DNA from: Erpobdella octoculata
Taxonomy: Eukaryota; Annelida; Clitellata; Hirudinida; Erpobdellidae
Assembly (NCBI GenBank): GCA_963978895.1
Contig: OZ022246.1
Span: forward strand, 20,655,677-20,719,676
Direction of reading: 5' to 3'
DNA: 64,000 bases
The notes beneath the pieces were generated by a model. It was given only the letters and a program-made list of their open reading frames with translations, was not told where the DNA came from and ran no database searches. Below, one piece after another: positions 43,615-63,512 of this stretch. Position 1 is the stretch's first letter; every line of letters begins with the position of its first letter. Position numbers and translations under genes: made by a program.

Positions 43615-45561
43615 TTTGTTAGTCTGTATATTACGGCATATGGAAAACATTAATATAGAAGGATTGGTTTTTAATAGTTTTTATCATAGAGCTGATTGTG
43701 TGCATCGCTGTAACAAAGCCTGCACTTGTCGCAACTAATCTCACCTGAATACAAATGTTGAAAATTTATTTAGAACTTGCTAAATTTCACATGCGATTAA
43801 TTGGCTGCATTTGTCTGCTGTCTATTTTCAGTTTAGACGAACTAGCTATTTAGGAAGGTCTGAAACCTTCAGCATAAGCGTTAAACGTATGACAGCACAT
43901 TATTTAATTATTCTTTTTCGGAAAGATGTTTTAAAATTATTTTGATTAATATGTTTGAAATGTAAATTACTGCTTCGATTTTGGTTATGTGTATACTGTT
44001 GAGAACTCTGAACACACACAACGCAATGACAAATTACACATTGACATGGATTTGATTCTTATTGCATTATGCACGTCCGATGACCTGATTACTTAATCAG
44101 CCACTAAGCCTTCAATTTCTACTTTAAATAATTAAAATAAAGACTATCGTGACTGAAAGTTATAAGATATTAGACTCGACACATTAGTAAATAGTAAGTA
44201 GATTTAGATTTCACTATAAACTCCCATCAAAGAACTTCAAGGCACGTTCTATTGAAGATGTAATTTACTGATATGAGCAATAAAGATATCTTAATGGACA
44301 TATCTAATTATTCTATTCTGAACTGAACATTCAAAGCGAGTAATTTCGTAGAGTCTGGGCTCTGGGAGTTATTATTATAAGCAGGAGCGTCATTTGGGGA
44401 TGACAGGGAAGCAATTACCCTCCCCCCACAAGATTTTGTAAAGAAAAAATTGCCAAAAAGCAGAAAAGTAAAAACTTTTAGAAAATTTTTGGAAAAAGTA
44501 TATCTGACTAAACCACCTCCCCCTGATCATCAGCTTTTTTTGAATGAAAAGTGCATAGAGTTTTAGAATTTTTTTTTTTAGAAAAGTACCTTTGATTACC
44601 CTCCCCCGCCCTCCCCGGAATTCAGCTTTTTTTTGGGGGGAAAACCTTGAAGATTTAGCAGAAAAAATATTTGTAATGTTTGGGTCTTTAAAAAACTTTG
44701 TCTTCCAAAAGTTTTAAAAATGGATTTGCTGAAATGGCGCCATGGCGCCCCGATTATAAAATTATTAATATTGCGCCCGTTACTAAAAGAACATGTACTA
44801 CTGGAGAATTCTTCGATCCTTTTTATTAAGTATTTTTCGCAAAGAACAAACTGACGGTCATTATCAATGTCAGATTGGGACTGGTCAATAACGCAGTGAT
44901 TAATAGATAAAAACATCGGCAACATATAAAATTAATCAACGGTGATGAAATTGAGAAATAAATAGTTTTCTATCAACCCAGATCAGGCAGACAATGCCGC
45001 TCCTTGATACACTTGAGAATTTCCAAATCGAAACATTAAAACTAGATTTTTGCTTTTTACATATATTTATATTTTCCCTGTTGTAAATAAACTTAGATAC
45101 TTTTGAGACGTGAATGATTTAAATCTAGCCAACAAAGAAAATTTTCATTATATTGTAACTAATTCTTTTATAAATGGGTACTCTTTTAGTTCTTGAGGTG
45201 AAGTTAATCTCATTATCATCACAAAATGATTATGATTGGATAAATAACTGTGTTAAAATGGTGATAGCAAAATATAACGGATACAATATTTTATTTTCAT
45301 AAAAAAATAGAAAATTTTTAAAATAAATTTCAGCGTACTCTTTAAATACATATAAACGCTTTGATATCGAAACAACTGATCTCTTTCCCTCCAAACACCA
45401 GTCTCTTTTAGCACTTCGAAAACCAATCTCGCCTGCAAAATCAAAATACATTAATTAAAATTTAGATAATTATTCTCAAAAATTTAGATAATACTCTCGC
45501 ATATAATTTAAAATAATAAAAAAATGATATTAAATCAATAATTACTTTTTAAAATACAAGT
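43615..45561. other. Intergenic stretch downstream of troponin T
   Basis: Holds a dispersed hAT-MITE-like repeat (about 44385-44640, with runs of CCCTCCCC and a diverged GATCATCAGC block). On the minus strand at 45230-45435 there is a frame behind a good acceptor (ttttgcag|GCGAGATTGG) encoding about 60 residues. It could be an alternative last exon or 3' UTR exon of troponin T, or nothing. The rest shows no feature. Confidence 0.45.
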
Positions 45562-49143
<3,582 letters not shown>

Positions 49144-49898
49144 TTTGAAAAAATTTTCCCGATTTCGAACCAGAGATCTACAAACAAAATCATTCTTCAA
49201 GTTTTTAAGCAACACTGCAAACATGCAACATGTTGTAAAAACATATCCACGTCATCGCAACAATTTTTGAGCTTATACTAAATATTTCCGTCCATATTTT
49301 CAATTCATAAATCAGTTATTCCAGAATTATTAATGGCATTTATTCCTAAAAACGCATTCAAATGTTTAATTTCCAAAGTTATCAGGGTAAATTCATCCTG
49401 AACTTACCAACGCCAAGCAGACACGGCTGGAAAGAACGAACTGATTTGGAAAAGCAAAGTAGAATTTATTAATATGTAAGGCAGCCACTCGCTGGCTGCT
49501 GAAATATTTCTCCAAAAATACCAACCACACTAACACAGTGCTTAGCGGAATATTGTTCGCATGAGCAGATACGTTCGCCAGGTAGGGCGGGAGCTTGCGT
49601 GTTGCATCCATCTCTACTTGCTTAACGCTACTTTTCAACTTTTGTTGGTCTGCTTCTACGCGAGCCGGCGAGGAGTAATGTGGCAAGAAGGAATATCTGG
49701 GAGAAATTCGTGCGATTCCATCTTGTTTGGAGCCTGAGATGTACAATTGCGGCGGAAGTTGATGACTGTTTAATGGTCGAAACTTCTGCAAATGGCACAC
49801 AAATGGTTGATGATGATTATGATGATTATGATGAGAATAACGACAATGACTATTTCGTTAATGATGGCGGTGATATTTTGATAATGGTGATGTGAGTG

Positions 49899-49992
<94 letters not shown>

Positions 49993-51063
49993 GAGGATGA
50001 TGATGGCGAGGATGATGATGATGATGATGATGATAGTTGTGATGGGGTTGTGATGATGATGATCATCATGAATCGAGACGGCGATGATGACGGAAATTAT
50101 TATTTCTATTACTGCGAGCTATGCAAAGATAAGCCATACGTACACAAACAATTCCGTTTACGTACGCTGAACGAGAAGATTTCTGGAATTTTTCAACTGC
50201 CAAATGAGATAAAAGATTGATGAAGGTTCTCTTCCGACTTGAAAGACCAACGTTCAAAAATAGAAATTGTTTTTTCCGATGTTTTTTGGAAAATATAAAA
50301 ACTAAAAAAGGTGTTTATTGTACTGGATTGGGAGATATGATGGACTGGGATATGATTTGTGATAAATTTGTTATATTAGTTCAGTATAAATCATGTTTAC
50401 CTAATACAAATGTTTATAGTATATATGTAGTAAATGATTCTGATTAGCCTAAATAAAGTTAAACAAAAATTGTGTGTAAATATTTTTTATTTGTGAAAAA
50501 CCATTTTTGTTTGTTTGTCAAAATTGGTAATTCGGCAGTGAGTCTGTAAAATTATTTTTAAAATCAAAACATAAGTTATCCTCAGTAGTTATCTCGATGG
50601 GGAATAGTTTACAGAGTTTTCACTGCTTCACTGTGTTATAGATCAACAGTTCAAGTAGTATTTTGTACCAAAACTCACAGCATAAAAAACAATTTCCTAA
50701 TTCAGGATCAATATATAAACAAAAAGTACTGCACGGCCCCTACCGGGCTTTGATTTTTAGGATCTTTAAACAGGCTGAGTCGAAGTTTTTAAGTTAATTA
50801 TATTATAAAGATTTTAGGCTTGTACAAACTTGACAGGAAGTGCCGGGCTCAAATAAGGTGAACTGGTCCTGAAATTTTGACTTATATAATGAACCAAGCC
50901 GCGCAAAATCGGCCCGTGCAATACCTACCCTATCCAGGGGCGTCATTTTTGTTGGAGCAGGAAGAAATTGCCTTCAAGGATTTTTCGGAAGTTTTGTTTG
51001 TAGGAAAAAAATATTAAAAAGTTTTTAACTGCGAATACCCCCACTCGGTCATCAGTATTTATG
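49144..51063. other. Region upstream of troponin T
   Basis: A plausible 3' splice site (gtttgtag|ATCTCTGG near 49180) just upstream of the ATG suggests a non-coding first exon further upstream. The GAT microsatellite, a dispersed repeat near 50935-51060 and AT-rich sequence fill the rest. I see no other coding region. Confidence 0.5.
49897..50062. repeat. (GAT)n microsatellite
   Basis: About 80 bp of uninterrupted GAT repeats, then GGT and GAGGAT variants and more GAT, upstream of troponin T. Shorter GAT stretches precede it at 49808-49840. Confidence 0.95.
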
Positions 51064-51185
51064 GGAAAAAGCAGGCCCGTAGCTAGCGGGGGGGCTGGGG
51101 GGCTCCAGCCCCCCCACTAAAAATGTAAGCCCCCCCCCACTAAAATTTTAAATAAAATTAAAAAAAATAAATAAATAAAGGTAAA

Positions 51186-51770
51186 TCTATATATATAAAA
51201 ATGAATGTTTGTATGTATATATGTATGTCCTTTATGCATTGCTACACCATTCATCCGATCGTAATGAAATTTTCACACAACCTTGTGAGTCAAGGGGAAT
51301 CAAATACAGAGAAAAAAATTTGAAATCCGTCACAAAATGAGCGGAGCGGAGCAGGTGAGCGAGCGGGAACTATATATATATATATTCGGGGGGTGATTAA
51401 TAAAATTCAAAATCGGTAATTGCGTAATAAAATTCAAATTTAGGTTACGTAACAACGTTTGAAAGCTTCAAGCAAGATTTAGCCAAATTTATTTTATGTT
51501 TTATGGGCTAAAAGAAGTTAGGAAAGAATGAAAAAAAGAAAATGAGCGCGTGCGAGAACGGGAATGAGAGAGCAAGCATGAGCGAGAACGGGAGAGCAAG
51601 CGGGAACGGGAAAGCGACCGGGAACAGGAGAGCAAACGGGAGCGGAAAAGCGACCGATAACGGGAAAGCAAACGGGAGCGGGAAAGCAACCGGAGAAGGA
51701 AACCTGAGCGAGAGAGACAAACAGTAGAAAAACCTCTTAAAACCCCGGGCAACGCCGGGCACTCCGCTAG
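51186..51770 (+). mobile_element. Non-autonomous Helitron, 585 bp, nested in a hAT element
   Basis: Starts A|TCTATATATATAAAAATGAA and ends CCGGGCACTCCGCTAG|T with the hairpin CCCGGGCAACGCCGGG at 51744-51759. It carries the same head module, only a short (AT)n, and a degenerate 18-bp array. It interrupts the hAT element at 51072-53162, so it is the younger insertion. Confidence 0.72.
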
Positions 51771-51944
51771 TTTAAATATAAAATTAATAATAATAATTTG
51801 CATGCCTGTAGAATGAATAATTGGTAAAACCCATACCAAAAAAAGAGCAAAAGTACAGATTAGCACGCTACGTGATTCTGTAATGAGTAATGAGCGATAT
51901 AGTGTTCACCAGAGTGGAATCAGCTTTGTGCTGTTTATTTTAGC

Positions 51945-52451
51945 ATGTTGGATGGTATATTAGGAGAGTTGATGGAGAGCTTTGTTGATAGTTATTTAAG
52001 TTATTCTAAAGGTTTGACTTGTGCAGTGTCTGTCCTTTTACCAACATCAGACAAGTTTTTAGATGTCAACGACCTTAAACCGTTGACGCAACTGCTAAAA
52101 CAAGACAGGCATGACGATGTTGAAAAATATATTGCAGACGAGGCTCTCATTACATGTAGGTTTCTAAAAAACAAATTTTAACCAGGCTACAGTCTCCAGG
52201 AAATGATGGATTTTATGTTGGACTATAAAGATGCATTTCCTACTCTTAATTGGCACTATTCAGCTGCAATGACTCTCGGCATCTCGATTGCCACTTGTGA
52301 AAATTCCTTTTATTGTCTAACACGAGTACTACGACCACAGAGAAGACCAATGTCCCATGAGAGAAAAAGCAAACAAGTACTTCTGGCATTTGAAAAATCG
52401 CTCTGTAAAACAATTGATATGGATACCTATCAAATACCAAGAATGCAATAA
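51945..52451 (+). pseudogene. hAT/ZMYM1-like transposase C-terminal fragment
   Basis: Two segments in the same frame are separated by an in-frame TAA at 52179-52181. The second holds NWHYSAAMTLGISIATCENS, then F-x-x-L-x-R-V...RRPMSHERKSKQVLLAFEKS. This matches the hAT dimerisation region (L-x-x-P-x-x-x-A-x-x-E-R-x-F-S...M-x-x-E-R-L-x-x-L-A-L). The conserved Glu survives, but the DDE core upstream is missing. The fragment is non-functional and was presumably the source transposase of the surrounding element. Confidence 0.65.
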
Positions 52452-52518
52452 AATAAAATCGGATTCAAATAATTGTCTTGACAATGATCAAACCATATTA
52501 TAATGAAATTGACTTTTT

Positions 52519-52993
52519 AGTTTAGTTTCTCATTTCAAGCTACTACACATCCATTCATGTTTTACACATGAAAATTGTCATGAGTTTCATAATCAGTGCT
52601 TGAACGTAGTCTTACAATATTATAATAACTTTAATCTTACAGTTTTAGAACAGAGAAAGAAGCTAATTCAGCTTAGCTGACAAACTTTGGCTTTTGATTT
52701 TTGAATGACTCTCAATTATTCAAACTATTTTCGTAATTTAGTATTTTTTAGTGCTAGTCTGACACTGCAATACTATTAACCTCAATATTCTGAACTGAAT
52801 AATTCAAAGAAACAATTTAAAGCTTACTGTCAAACTACACAATCTTTTCAACAATATAAGTTTAATAATAGACTTGATATATAATCTAATCTTCTATTTA
52901 GATTGTTTAGAAACTGATGACAAGTTTTATGGGTAACACATGAATGGATGTTTAGTAAGTATAAGTAACTTAAAATGAGAAAGTAAACTAAAT
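52519..52993. repeat. Inverted repeat inside the hAT element
   Basis: The arm at 52519-52570 (AGTTTAGTTTCTCATTTCAA...CATCCATTCATG) is an imperfect reverse complement of 52931-52993 (CATGAATGGATG...TGAGAAAGTAAACT). It could be a small nested transposon or a subterminal repeat of the host hAT. No target duplication was found. Confidence 0.5.
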
Positions 52994-53170
52994 AGTACAT
53001 TTTTTGTCAAATGCTACAAAATGCTTTGGCTAATCTCCTTATCGCGAGGGGCTTCGCACCTGCGGCGCTCGCGCTCAGGCTTCTTCGGTGCCTTCGTTCG
53101 TCAGTAGCCCCCCTACTAATTTTCATAGCCCCCCCACTCACTAAATCCTGCCTACGGGCCTGGGAAAAAG

Positions 53171-54761
53171 TGTATAAGTTTTTGGATTTTTTAAATATCT
53201 ATCAAAGCTAGGTGCTAGGTTAGCTGAGTTGGTAGAATGTGAAAGCTTCACCATCGACAGTGAGTGCACTGCCTAGTAGCCCATGTCGACGGAAAACTTA
53301 GCGGGTAAAATCGTTCTCTCCGTTACGACAAATCGAAATTGTGCTACAAAATCAGGCTTTAATTCTGCTACAGTGCTTTATTAGTGAATGTAGAATATTG
53401 GTTAGCAAAAATTCATAACACCATAGTGATATAAAATTCTGTAAATTCGTTTTGTATAAGCACGAGGTGGGACAGTTTGTAATGACTGCACATACCAACT
53501 GCCTGGCAGTGGCGTAGCTAGGCTATTTGGTTCCCGGGGCAAAGTCTAACAATGCGCCACTAGAAATTCCCATTTGTCAAGTTTTTCTCCAAAAATAGCT
53601 GATGACCGGGGGGAGTAATAGTAAGTACTTTTCTCAAATTTTTTTGAAAACCTTATACACTTTTGTCTCCACTAATATTCCGCCCTCCTTTGGTTGGCGC
53701 CCCTTAGCCAACAGTTTCCCAGGGCAGCTGTCCTCCTGCTCCCGTGGCTACGTCACTGCTGCGTTGAATTTTTCCGGAAAGCAAAAATGTAAATAATATA
53801 ATTACTATAATATGTTTTAATGCGTCTGAACAGACTAAAAGAAGGTTCGGCATAACAAGATGTGGCGGGAATTGTGGTCAAATTATTAATCATTTGATTG
53901 AAAACTGGCAGCACAACATGAAGGTCATTGTTGTAAAGAGTTTAAATAACATCGCCGACATCCTACATCGTTGTTGGGAATTTGCTCAGTGTCTGCTGGA
54001 ATTTTTCGAAGCATTGGTGTAAAGGTTTGCTCAGACCCAGCCTGAACTATCTTTATGTGGTTTATTTTATATATGGATCAAATTCTCTATTATTTAGAAA
54101 CTTCGTCTAGACAGCCAACCATCCAATGTGTTTTTACGATAATAGTTCTTAAATTTATTTAAATTTCAAAGACCTTTCTTCGAATTTTTTACCTATTTTG
54201 TGTAAAATTTCTAGACTGTTTTGCCCAAATTTTAAGTCAATTTAGCCCGAATATTTGAACATTTTCTTTCAAAACGGAAAGGAGCTGGTACCCCTCCGCC
54301 CCCAGCTATTACCATTGAGGACAAGAGGGTGAAGCTTCCAGCCAGGCAACTGGGGTTGCACCGCCACACTACACACTCGATCTACTTAAAGAAGAGAATA
54401 CAGTGCAGTGGAGCCCTTGCCCTAAGCGGTTTAAAAACAATAAAAAGTTACTCAATGTTTTAGTATTTTTGTTTAATTGTTTTTTCAATGAGCCAAATAA
54501 AATGCAAAAATAACAAGATTTTGTTTTTGTATGTAATTTATTATTTTAAAACATCCGTGTTCTAAATGTAAGTTTAATTCATGCATTATTATAGTTTTTA
54601 AAAATTATTGCAATTAATGTTACTTTGAAAATAGAATGAAAACTTTATGCTCTCAGTTTCCATAGAAATATTAATAATCTTGCGACAAGTGTTTTACCCA
54701 TAATATCTATGCACTACTAATTTACCGCTGGGCTACCAAGCAATTTCTAGTTTGTTTGAAA
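53171..54761. other. Intergenic stretch upstream of RUVBL2
   Basis: Contains the 252-bp hAT-type MITE and a weak tRNA-like box A (TTAGCTGAGTTGG near 53220). No protein gene. The RUVBL2 promoter should lie before 54762; the sequence is AT-rich without a clear TATA signal. Confidence 0.5.
53507..53758. mobile_element. Short hAT-type MITE, 252 bp
   Basis: Ends CAGTGGCGTAGCTAGG and CCGTGGCTACGTCACTG form inverted repeats typical of hAT MITEs. The 8-bp flanks CTGCCTGG and CTGCGTTG agree at six of eight positions, consistent with an aged duplication. The interior contains the GATGACCGGGGGGAGTAAT block also seen at about 1160, 40790, 44520, 51040 and 63775, so this family explains several dispersed repeats of the window. 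Confidence 0.55.
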
Positions 54762-59099
<4,338 letters not shown>

Positions 59100-59185
59100 A
59101 TAACCAATATTAAGACAGTCTACTTTTGTTTGTGAAGTGTTATACATTTGTTAAGATAAATTCCAGACTTTTCATTTCATGTTTT

Positions 59186-59200
59186 TTTATTTTAAATAAA
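59186..59200. promoter_or_regulatory. Back-to-back poly(A) signals of RUVBL2 and WFS1
   Basis: AATAAA at 59195-59200 lies 96 nt past the RUVBL2 stop. TTTATT at 59186-59191, which is AATAAA on the minus strand, lies 108 nt past the WFS1 stop. They are separated by three bases, so the two mature 3' ends should overlap by a few tens of bases. Confidence 0.7.
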
Positions 59201-59298
59201 AAAAAAGAAGTGCATAAAATGTTCATCTCAATAAATAAGCAAAGCAATTAAAACTTTATACAGAGATCTAGAAATAGCTCGAAAAGAAAGCGGCGTAA

Positions 59299-62200
59299 TT
59301 ATAAATCGAAAACAAGTAGCGGTGAGAAAAAGAAATTTAAAATGGTGTATACGCCCAGTTTAAGTGTATTATAAATTTTCCAAGAATCTACAATGGCAGT
59401 CAGTGTTTCTTCAGGGCATGAAAGACATCTCAAATTATAAATCTTTACAAAAGGAATTGGTCCACCTAAACTGTCAGTCAGGTGACCCCTGTATAGAATT
59501 GCATCATCTCTTTTAAGCTTTAACAGAACTTCTTTGAAAACACTAGGTGCGATGAGTTTAACAGTGGAACCATCTTCTGTGCGTGTGGTAACTTCGAAAG
59601 TGAACCTGCCCAGGTTTTCCGTGTGACACTTTCTTTCCTGCAAGTGATTGTATTTACAGACATCTACTTCTGCTTCAGATGGAAGAGTACTGCAGTCCTC
59701 ATTATAATATTCTCCATATGTACATCTCAACCAGTTAGAGAGAATCGTTGGCATGAGGGTGATGATGTTCTCGGCTTGATTTTCTACCTGTTTAAGAGTA
59801 ATCTCCTTGACAGTGCCAGTCCAATTTACTTTAGTTTGATATAGATGGTGACACTCAATCATGGTGTGGACTGCAAATGACGTCTTCCACCTCTCCTCCA
59901 TGCAGTGCTTTTTATATAGCTCCCAAGGCAGGTAGTGAATCGGTTTTCCAGTATCATCGGGTACAACTATATAGACCAGTGGTACGGCTGACACCAACAT
60001 TACTAGCGTGAGAATCATGTTGGTTTTAGATGATTTGTTGTCAAGACTGAAAGATCCAAATCTAAATCCTCCTTTAGACCAGTAAGCGAATAAAGCCACG
60101 GCAGCCAGAAGAGACAATGTTGTAAACAATTTCATCAATCCCGTCAGGGAAAAAAATCTCAAGACAGAAATAAACATTCCAACTAATAAAAGTGGGCTCA
60201 AAACCACGAGAGTTACCCAGCCACACGAAGCTCTCAGTAAGCCGAACCATGTGGTTTCTAAATAGAACATAACAAAGATTCTCCACCAGAAGAAACATAT
60301 GAGATGTGGAATCATAATCTGATAGGTACCACGCCCAGACTTCTGCATAGCCATTCTTATAAATATAAAAGGAACTATAAGGTAGGCTATCGACGGTAGT
60401 CCTAGATTGAAATGAAAGTCCGGTAAAATCTCCCAAGAAACTCCACTCAATGCTATAAAGTTCAAAACACTATGTAAAACTGGTATTCTCGGCATGTTTT
60501 CGACTACGGCAGGAAGAGTGGACACGTTGTCGAGAAGGATGGATATTATTGCCAGATGATCGTAATTATCACTCAACGCAAACCAGCAAGCGACCGTTAT
60601 TACTAGACTGACGCAAGTAATTTCGCCACAAGGGATCCATGTTTTGTCGGCAGTCACGAAGAAAACGATCACTAAAGGAAGAGTCAAAAAGAAGCTAATG
60701 TATGGAGAGAGGGACGACCAGCTGTATGCCGATTCTGCGCTCTCTTGTATGAAAGTTTCGCTGAATCTATCGAGCATGTCGGCCAATACTTTCACGTCGC
60801 TCAGTTTTCTCCTCGAGTAGAACATCTGCATTGTCCAGATGACGACCAGCGTAAATGAAATGTAGAAACCGATTAGAGGTGTTATCCACTTGAACGCATC
60901 GACTGAGACAAGACTGAATACGAAGAGAATGACAAGCATGTAGACTTGCTGGACAGGAATCAGGGTTTTCAGCCATAACATCCCTTGCGTCCCAGCAGTT
61001 TCTATGATGTTATCTAACACCCATGTGATTTTTGGTCCAGGATTAGCAAAAATCTACAGAGATAAACAAATTGAAATAATCTAATCTTGTTCAAAAATAG
61101 TCATATCAATTAAAAAATTACCTTCTTTATCCATGGGAGATTATTAGAAGATTCTTGGTCGATATCAGAACGCATTATGGAGCTCAATGACCAACCGGTT
61201 TTGCCTTGAAGCTGAGCCATGACTCTGCCAACGAAAGCTTCTTCTGTCAAGCCATTCTTCACAGCTAAATAAGAATTGGAAAATTTTGATATTTTCCTAC
61301 CCATTTCAGTAAAAAGTTTACACATTTCATTTAAAATTAGTGATTACAACCTTTTTCTAACAACTTTCGCTCGAACTTGTTATTAGATATTTCAGCAACA
61401 CGTTCCTTGTACTCTTCTTTAGTTAAGCTCTTCTTTTCCAAGCAAATTCTACGAAAAAGTTTGCTGGCAGCTGCTCTGCCTCTTTTTTCCCAAGTGCTCG
61501 TCCTGACGCACCATCTGATGTCATCTACATTCTTATCAACAACACCTGAAAAAATTATTATACTTGTCTTGTTACTCGTTACATAACGTTTATTTTTCAT
61601 CTATTGGGTTTTGCTGCATAAAATAAGTATATGGAGGTATATATATATAACCCTGCTCATGTTGCATACAACAGTTATAATTCATTATGATTGCTACGAT
61701 CATAGTGTTTTACTGACAGTACTGTGCCAAATTTACCAATAGCTAATTAGCCAGCTTCACAAAATCTTCTCAGCTAAAAACTCTGAAAAAACACAGTTGT
61801 AATTTTATAGACATTCTCCTAATCCCCTTCAGGGACATATATGTAAATAAATCATTCTAAACTATTCTACCTTATTGGTTCAAAAAGATTTGTAACATAT
61901 TTTCCGTACAATTTTCAAATTTTTCAGTCGTTATTGATGTGATTTCATCTTGCATGGTCAAAAGCCATTTGTTCTATTAATTATGCAAATCATATTAAAT
62001 ACATAAAAAATATAAAATAGTAGCAAGGATGGCCGACGTAGCTCGGGTGTTTTTTTAGGTGGATTTTTCTCGTTTTTTTGAAAGTACCACATATGAGTCA
62101 CAACAACTTACCAATATTTTCACTTAAACAGAGTTTCAAAAGCTCTGTTGCTTCTTCATTTCCACTTCTTGATGACTTAACAAGCCACTTGACTGCTTCA

Positions 62201-63512
62201 ATGGCTGTCTCACCATCAGCTTTGCCAACTCTTGCCTCCTCCAAAAGCTTTTTTCCAAGTTTAAGTTGGTATTTTTCATCATTTGTGTCTTTAGATTCTT
62301 CAGAAACATCTTCAAAATATGCAAAAAAATAAATAAGCAACCCACTAAATAACATTAAACTAAATTATTAATTTGAACCCTACTAGTCAGTCATAACTAA
62401 TATATAAAAAATTATTATAAATAAAACTAATGAGGATGGTTCAGGTCACGGTAATCATGTACAATAGGTCCAGTAGTTATTTTCGGTGTTTTTAATTATT
62501 TTTTTAATATAAAATTAATATAATTAGAAACAGAATAAAATTACCAATCGGATGATCCAAATAATGTCTTGAAAATATAATTAAAGAAGAAGTTAATGAC
62601 AGAAAACCGCCAGGTAGTAGGAAAAACTAGGTTCATAAACAGTAAAACTAACTAAAGGCGAAGCGAAATGAAATGTCAAATAAATTAGTTGTCAAATACA
62701 TTTATTGTGCGAGTTTTTATAAAACAATTTAAAAAAAAATTACTTATTTTTAAAAAAAAGTATGAATTAATTTGTATGCCTTAATTGAAAACTATCGCGT
62801 TTAACATTCTATGAAGAACAGTTCGGACTTGAATAAACTTAAATTTTTTTTGCAAATAATGTTATTTTGACTGCGTGATTACTATTTCTTGTGTTACTTT
62901 TGCTAATAATATTTTTTTAAGCGCTGTAAGTATTTCTTGTCTGCGCTATAAATAGTAATTTCTGTTTGACTTCGCTATTCATAATTTCATAGTTTTTGTT
63001 GCTGTTCTCTTGCGCGTTTCGTGAGTTTTCCGAGAAAATTTTATTATCAAAAATTAATAAACTGCTTGGATCATTAAATTGGAGTTATTATTGTGATTAC
63101 AAATATATAATTATTATTGCGGGAAAATAATTAAAAACACCGAAAATAACTACTGGACCTATTGTACATGATTACCCAGGTCACTTCAGGTTCTCAAAAA
63201 CAATGTTTAGACTACTTTAGACAATGAGAAACATTAATCGATTAATCAATAATAAATCGATAACATTAACATAATAAAAAATTAATCCATCGGACCATAT
63301 ATATAGAATATAGAATAGAATATATATATATATATATTCTATATATATGCATCGGACGTCCAAAACCACTTGAAAGCGGATTGTTGTCCTTCATAAATAG
63401 CAATGCAAGGGTATTTCTCCACTAAACACTAAATTACTTAAAACGCAAACTTATTATCCATAGTACCATTAATATCATCTTTCAATAACTGCAAAACAAT
63501 CTCACCTGCCAT
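59299..63512 (-). CDS. WFS1: Wolframin, ER transmembrane glycoprotein
   Basis: Five exons: 63506-63512, 62112-62309, 61351-61545, 61122-61264, 59299-61053, giving 765 aa. The first exon encodes only MA plus one base. Exons 2-4 hold Sel1-like helical repeats (EKYQLKLGKKLLEEARVG, EAVKWLVKSS, AASKLFRRICLE). The last exon encodes about nine to eleven hydrophobic segments, then a soluble Cys-containing C-terminal domain (WLRCTYGEYYNEDC, NLRCLSCPEE) ending KLGVYTILNFFFSPLLVFDL. This is the wolframin layout: cytosolic Sel1-like N-terminus, multipass ER membrane core, luminal tail. It is shorter than human WFS1 (890 aa), mainly at the N-terminus. Wolframin acts in ER calcium homeostasis, ER stress and secretory-vesicle biogenesis. 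Intron 1 carries a 727-bp transposon. Confidence 0.93.
62450..63176. mobile_element. 727-bp transposon with 53-bp perfect terminal inverted repeats in WFS1 intron 1
   Basis: Both ends read GGTAATCATGTACAATAGGT inward and stay perfectly complementary for about 53 bp (62450-62502 and 63124-63176). The flanking 8-bp duplication CAGGTCAC is perfect (62442-62449 and 63177-63184). There is no coding capacity. An 8-bp duplication fits hAT, P or Merlin-like superfamilies. The GGT terminus does not settle which. Confidence 0.75.

Larger units (their letters stand above)
51072..53162 (+). mobile_element. hAT transposon with decayed transposase, 2,091 bp
   Basis: Ends CAGGCCCGTAGCTAG and CTACGGGCCTG are inverted repeats. 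They are flanked by a perfect 8-bp direct repeat GGAAAAAG (51064-51071 and 53163-53170). Subterminal G-runs and C-runs mirror each other (GGGGGGGCTGG against TAGCCCCCCC). Inside lies a reading frame with the hAT C-terminal dimerisation signature, interrupted by a stop. The Helitron at 51186-51770 interrupts the left part. Confidence 0.8.

Noticed and set aside
45230..45451. Minus-strand frame with ARLVFEVLKETGVWRERD
   Set aside because: The acceptor is good, but the frame has no recognised family and no linking exon, so it is only noted in the intergenic entry.
53210..53300. tRNA gene or SINE head with box A TTAGCTGAGTTGG
   Set aside because: No box B, no cloverleaf and no second half. Too weak to list as a gene.
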